58,544 nt of DNA from Terfezia claveryi (Eukaryota; Ascomycota; Pezizomycetes; Pezizales; Pezizaceae), in NCBI GenBank assembly GCA_015179025.1, contig WHUX01000285.1, positions 1-58,544 of the forward strand. The letters are read 5' to 3'. The translations under genes and the position numbers were made by a program. Below, piece after piece: positions 54,419-58,544 of this stretch. The notes beneath the pieces were generated by a model, which was not told where the DNA came from, did not search any database, and saw only the letters and a program-made list of their open reading frames with translations. Within the stretch, counting starts at the first letter, position 1. Every line of letters begins with the position of its first letter.

Positions 54419-55640
54419 TCAGTCGACTGGGCGAGGCTTCGTGGGGTATTGCTGGTGGAACAGGGTAACCAAATCCTGCGCATTCTCCAAGTCCTCTATG
54501 GGTTGCCAGGTAGTCTCCTCGTCCCCTACCCACTTGACCTTATATTGAACTCACCCATAGTGTTTTCTGGAGTCCAGTACCTCCTCAACCTCCCACTCCT
54601 CTTCACCTGCAATCACTACGGGAGGGGGTGGGGGGTGCTTTTGCTCGGGGAGGGGATCGTTGGCAGCTGGATCGATCCCCGAGACGTGAATGACCGGGTG
54701 GTGTTTGATATCTTTAGGGAACTTCAACTGGTAGGCGTGAGTGCCCATATTCCCTAATACCTCATATGGCTCCAGGAACTTATGATCTAGCTTACGAGAA
54801 GGTCGTTCTGTCTGGAAGTGCCGACTAGAGAGCCACACCTTGTCTCCTGACTGGTATCTGGGGGCTGGCAGTCATGATCCGTTGGCGTACTCAGCTTGCC
54901 TAGCTTGCACATATCCTAGCTCTGCTTTCAGGGTGGAGTGGAGCTCAGCGAGTCTAGCTGCGAACTTCTGGGCTAGGGTATCATTTCTGGCCTTCTATAG
55001 GGGTGCCAGAGCATCCACGAACCGGAGGTGCCAACCATAGTTGGCCAGCAAGGGGGATGTTTTCAATGATTCTGAGAACTGGTTGTTGGCGGCGAATTCG
55101 TAGGTTGCTAACAATGAAACCTAGTTGTCCTGCTGGTAATCAACGAAGGCCCGCAGGTATTGCTTCATAATGGTGTTCATCCTCTCCGATTGGCCGTCCA
55201 TCTGGAGGTGATATGCTGTTAATAAACATACTTTGATCTCTAGAAGCTCGCAGAATGCTTTCCAAAAGTCTGAGGTGAACTGAGGGCCACGGTCTGACAC
55301 AATGGATTCGGGAAGCCCATGATACTGGAACACGTTATTGAGGTAGAGGTTGGCCAACTCCTTGGCCGAACAGGTATCCCGACAAGGTACGACATGCCTC
55401 ATCTTCATCAGCCAATCCACCACTATTAAATTTGCATTGAATCCCGAGTCTTCAGGCAATCTCATCATGAAATCCATGGTCAGGTGCAGCCACGGCCGAT
55501 CCGGGATATCCAGAGGCTTCAGGGTGCCATATGGGGCATGGCGGACGAGCTTAGCATGCTTATAAACATGGCAGTTCTGTACATACTGCTCTACGTCCTT
55601 CCACTGGTTGATCCATGTATATTACCTGGCCAGCAATTCT
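54419..55640 (-). pseudogene. B3 integrase and chromodomain (several stops)
   Basis: The catalytic core (about 55121-55477) has D in MDFMMRLPE, D in VSDRGPQF and E in GQSERMN. GPY/F module: KVWLSSRHFQTERPSRKL. Chromodomain EEWEVEEVLDSRKHYG, VQYKVKWVG, TTWQPIEDL, with a TGA in the middle (54551-54553). The frame ends at TGA 54419-54421. Stops include TAG at 55121-55123, a TGA near 54871 where B1 has Trp (GSWLPAP), and one near 55000. No frameshift is needed from the core to the end except possibly around 54980-55000. Confidence 0.8.
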
Positions 55641-55995
55641 AATGTTTTAGCCACTCCCGGGTGGCCTACCACTGGGGTATCGTAGTGTTCCTTGATCACT
55701 CGCAGGCGCAGCTCTCCTTCCGGCACATAGAGCCGTTCGAGGTGGTAAAGGAGGCCTTCCTGGACGGTACACTTGGCCAGGGAGATCTTGGGGTGGTGGC
55801 GCTGGCCGGAATCTACTGCAGCGATGATTTTCTTGGTCAGGGGTCATCCTCATATGCCTGTTTCACCAGTTGTCAGAGGTCGGCTTCCCTATCAGCCTCA
55901 GCCTCAACTTCCACATCAGCCTCAGCCTCAGCCTCAGCTTCTATATCAGCAAGGACATTGGCCGCCAGATCAGGTTTTCGGGCTTCAATACCACC
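55641..55995 (-). pseudogene. B3 integrase N-terminus and pre-integrase spacer with a repeat expansion
   Basis: Aligns with B1 24975-25290. A TGA near 55872 is at the same codon as the TGA at 25213 in B1. At 55889-55950 the + strand has a repeated CAGCCTCAGC(CTCAA) motif not seen in B1, which encodes an Ala/Glu repeat on the minus strand (AEAEAEADV-like). The element is broken by A2 at 55995. Confidence 0.75.
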
Positions 55996-56675
55996 TGTAA
56001 TGAATGGTACTAGATAGTATTCATTCGGTACCGTTTATACAATCTATATCCGTAGGCACGGACGTTTGTGTATTTCAGTTCTGCTGAGGTAAGACCTCAG
56101 AAGGGTAGGGAGATTACTATGTGGGACGTTCCCGAAGGGAACAGTAATTAACTGGTGTAATCTATCTTATATGATTTGTGCTATCTAAGCTATATGATCT
56201 TGATCTGATCGTAATATAGGCTTGCTTGCTCTGAAGGCTTGCTTGGTTGCTTCTTGTCTTTCTTTTGGATTCCAGAGGGAATCCAGCGGCCTATTTATAC
56301 TCCTCTGAGATCTGATGACTAAGGAAATAAATACAATAAAGGGTGGCACACCAGAAGGTGGTGCGCTGTACAAAAGGGGTCATGTGGCCATAGTAATGAG
56401 TCACACGCCATAAAACATGGTCATGTGGCCATAGTAATGAGTCACACGCCTTAAACAGAGGTCACACGGCCATAATGAGGGTGTCTTCATATGGCAAGTG
56501 CCATGGAACTTCCCATGGCAGATTCCGCGTGCTATGGATGCTTATAAAGCAATAGGAGGTGGTAGAAGGCTAGTCCTTCAACCGAGAGGCTTAGTTACAT
56601 AACATAGTAGTAATATAGGAAATACAAAAGTATGTAATCAATTATATAAGCAATGAAACAATGTTCTCCATTACA
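55996..56675 (-). repeat. A2 3' LTR (680 bp)
   Basis: Starts TGTAATGAATGG and ends CATTACA. Retains the 24-bp segment missing from the A1 5' LTR. Confidence 0.94.
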
Positions 56676-56687
56676 CTTCCCCACATA
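56676..56687 (-). other. A2 polypurine tract
   Basis: Minus strand TATGTGGGGAAG next to the LTR start TGTAATGG. Confidence 0.8.
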
Positions 56688-56703
56688 GAAGGATTTCCTA
56701 TCC

Positions 56704-58263
56704 TTACTTCTTTCGCTCTACCATATTGGTTTCCATACGTCCTAAGATTTGATGCATTGTTAATACATTAGCATTAACGTGAATATCCTTAGTGTTTCCT
56801 TGACTCATGATTCTATCTCGTTCTTGTTGGATGAGAGCTCGAGTCTCATCTCTGGTTCGTGGTCCTTGTTTTCCTTTAGTCCTTCGACGTCTCTTGAATG
56901 TGTCTTCTATACTTCCAGTCGTCCAGAAGTCTTGAAGAATTTCGGTGGTGATATCCTTGGCGTTTACCCAGGAATCATATTTAGGAGTGTATCCTAGCCA
57001 TCTGACCTTATATTGTCTTTCTCCAGTTCGAGGAGCTGTTCTGAATTCTAATACCTTTTCAACTTCATAACGATCATCTTGAATTGGTCCTCGTTCCTGA
57101 GATTGTCTGTGAGGGAACTGGATGGGATCGTTTTTGTAGTATGGTTTGAGTTTGCTAATATGAAAAGTATTATATATGAGGTGGAGGTCAGGTTGACTGG
57201 ATAGGTCTAGGCTATAGTTATTGCGTTTCCGATTACTAGAAATAATGGAAAATGGGCCTAGCTATTTTGGTTTGAGTTTGGGTGAGACGTTCGATAGGTT
57301 GATGTTTTTTGAGGAAAGCATAACTTGTTGTCCGACTGAAAATTTGGCTGTATTGGGTAGTCGTTTGTTCGCTTGAGATGCTTGAGTCTTCTTGGCGTCA
57401 TATAGGTTTTTAGACGTTACCTCATGACGTTCATTTGCTAGTACATATGCATTAATGGGGTATGGAAGTATCGATATGCCAAGATGTGCATTAAATCCAA
57501 ATAGTGTGGAAAAGGGACTACTCTGTCTAGCGGCATTATATCTAGAGTTAAGTTTCAACTGTATCTCTGGTAGTTTCTGTAGCCAATCAAATCCTTCGAT
57601 TTTACAGGCTCTTGCTACTTGTAGAATTTCTTTGTTTACAATTTCCGATTGTCCGTCTGCACGTGGATGATATACGGTGGACGGTTCCAACTTGATTCCT
57701 TTATTCCTAGCCCAATCTTGAAAGTGCGTTGACATAAAAAGAGTCTCGCGGTCAAAAACAATACAGAAAGGGTATCCCACAGTTGGGACTACATGAGTAT
57801 CAAAGGTAGCAGTACATTGTTCTGCTGTGAAATTATCTGAGACAGGAATAAGAAACTTGAATCCTGATTGTCTATCAACAATCATCCAAAGTCGTGAAAT
57901 ACAAACTACATGATCTTCTTCAACAGGAATATTCGGGTACAGAATTGAACACTTAGTAAACACAGGTGCTACTTTAAGAAAATCCATCGATATGTTAGTC
58001 CATGTCCTACTTGGTACATGTAATGGGGTTACGAGTCCAAGTGGCGCCTTGTTGGAATACTTTGTCCGTTGACAAGTATCACAACTTCTGATATAGTCCT
58101 TAGTTGGTTCTGCAAAGGACTGGCAATCATATCGGTCAGTAAGATATTTCATCATTTTTTCAATGCCACCATGAGCGGTTGCTTCATGTACATCTTTAAT
58201 AACCAATTCGAGATAGTTCTTACCTTCGATGTTAAAGGTAGAGGGCAAGACTAGTCTCCATTG
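56704..58263 (-). pseudogene. A2 integrase with chromodomain (one internal UAG)
   Basis: The best preserved integrase in the window. The 328-codon open part from 58248 has HHCC residues H21, H26, C56 and C59 and the catalytic triad D89, D166 and E202 (D35E spacing). A UAG at 57262-57264 follows KLKPK, where A1 keeps Trp (WLGPF); on the + strand this is CCA to CTA, a CpA to TpA change. Beyond it the GPF module and chromodomain (VEKVLEFR, YKVRWLGYTPKYDSW) continue to the TAA at 56704-56706. A TGA just upstream, near 58272, corresponds to the TAA of A1 at 7524. Confidence 0.9.
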
Positions 58264-58544
58264 TCCTTGTCAGTTCCTGACATACAAAAATCCGTCTTTT
58301 CTTCTATGATCCTTACGATTCACAAAGGTATCATAATAGTTCTTCCAGATAGGACATACTCTCATGCATGATTGATATGCGGCTTTCATACCTGTTCCTT
58401 GGTCAAGCCAGTGTGTGATGAAGTAGTTCTTATCGTCTTCAAATCCATCGCTGATGTGTTTCTCTTCAATGAGCTTGTTGAGGGTCGGTTCGATCCTTGT
58501 GTTGAAGTCATTGATGGTGGGTTTCTTCTCCTTGCATGTAGAAG
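58264..58544 (-). pseudogene. A2 Cys/His insert, partial at window edge
   Basis: Continues the frame with RIEPTLNKLIEEKHISDG and VCPIWKNYYDTFVNRKDH, matching the A1 insert just before integrase. The zinc knuckle starts at the very edge (CKEKK). It shows the insert is a family trait and not a private A1 event. Confidence 0.8.

Larger units (their letters stand above)
53695..55995 (-). mobile_element. B3: family B chromovirus copy, 3' part
   Basis: 3' LTR, chromodomain and integrase of a B element in minus orientation, interrupted at 55995 by A2 inside the pre-integrase spacer (after ACCACC, near the part encoding VVLKPENLD in B1). The rest, including the 5' LTR, must lie beyond the window. 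Preceding bases TTAAC would be the target duplication. Confidence 0.9.
55996..58544 (-). mobile_element. A2: second family A chromovirus copy, truncated by the window edge
   Basis: 3' LTR 55996-56675, polypurine tract, chromodomain, integrase and the start of the Cys/His insert. About 90-95 percent identical to A1 by eye. The other end lies outside the window. CCACC precedes it as the likely target duplication. Confidence 0.93.

Noticed and set aside
1..58544. Mitochondrial origin or alternative genetic code because of many TGA at Trp sites
   Set aside because: The same sites carry TAG or TAA in sister copies, and other Trp codons are TGG; decay of TGG explains it. The content is purely nuclear transposons.
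1..58544. tRNA or rRNA genes
   Set aside because: No cloverleaf with A and B boxes and no rRNA-like segment was recognised by eye. The only tRNA-like match is the 19-base copia primer site.

Overview
The window looks like transposon-rich heterochromatin from a filamentous fungus. I found no intact host gene. The evidence for a fungus is the mix of Ty3/gypsy elements whose integrases end in a chromodomain, a Ty1/copia element, and a Tad/I-like LINE with AP endonuclease, RT and poly(A). Several copies are AT-rich and damaged by C-to-T and G-to-A changes, often CpA to TpA, as left by repeat-induced point mutation (RIP) in Pezizomycotina. The genus cannot be told from sequence alone.

Layout. 1-5.2 kb: a decayed host-like coding region on the + strand, low-complexity and Lys/Glu-rich at the left, with a long reading frame broken by about a dozen stops at 3.07-4.61 kb. 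5.2-32.3 kb: one old, degraded gypsy element (B-old, minus strand) split by two insertions. The first is chromovirus A1 (5252-19617, target duplication GTTAG), which itself carries a copia element (10665-16096, duplication GCTTT). The second is a palindromic, minisatellite-rich element C1 (21224-29991), which carries a second gypsy element B1 (23102-29238, duplication TTCTC). 32.4-34.4 kb: a second copy of the C unit, inverted relative to the first. 34.9-35.6 kb: a satellite of about 117 bp period. 37-42 kb: a heavily degraded A-like gypsy relic (A3). 42.7-53.36 kb: a RIP-ruined LINE, interrupted by a solo A-family LTR (duplication ATACT) and by gypsy element E (45370-51280, duplication ACTAG). 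53.7-58.5 kb: a B copy (B3) interrupted by another A copy (A2) that runs off the right edge.

How the parts relate. A, B and E are chromoviruses with gag, protease, RT, RNase H, integrase and chromodomain. None in this window has an unbroken gag-pol. The youngest insertion is the copia element: its two 525-bp LTRs look identical, yet it has lost its protease aspartate and gained one UAG in the integrase.

Most interesting observations: (1) an open 194-codon antisense reading frame in the A1 leader that starts one base from the gag ATG, head to head, with a possible remnant at the same place in A3; (2) the C unit, a roughly 2-kb inverted-repeat element built from two 12-bp minisatellites; (3) an identical 20-bp palindrome in the LTRs of two different gypsy families; (4) a Cys/His-rich insert between RNase H and integrase in family A; (5) a half-tRNA type primer site in the copia element.
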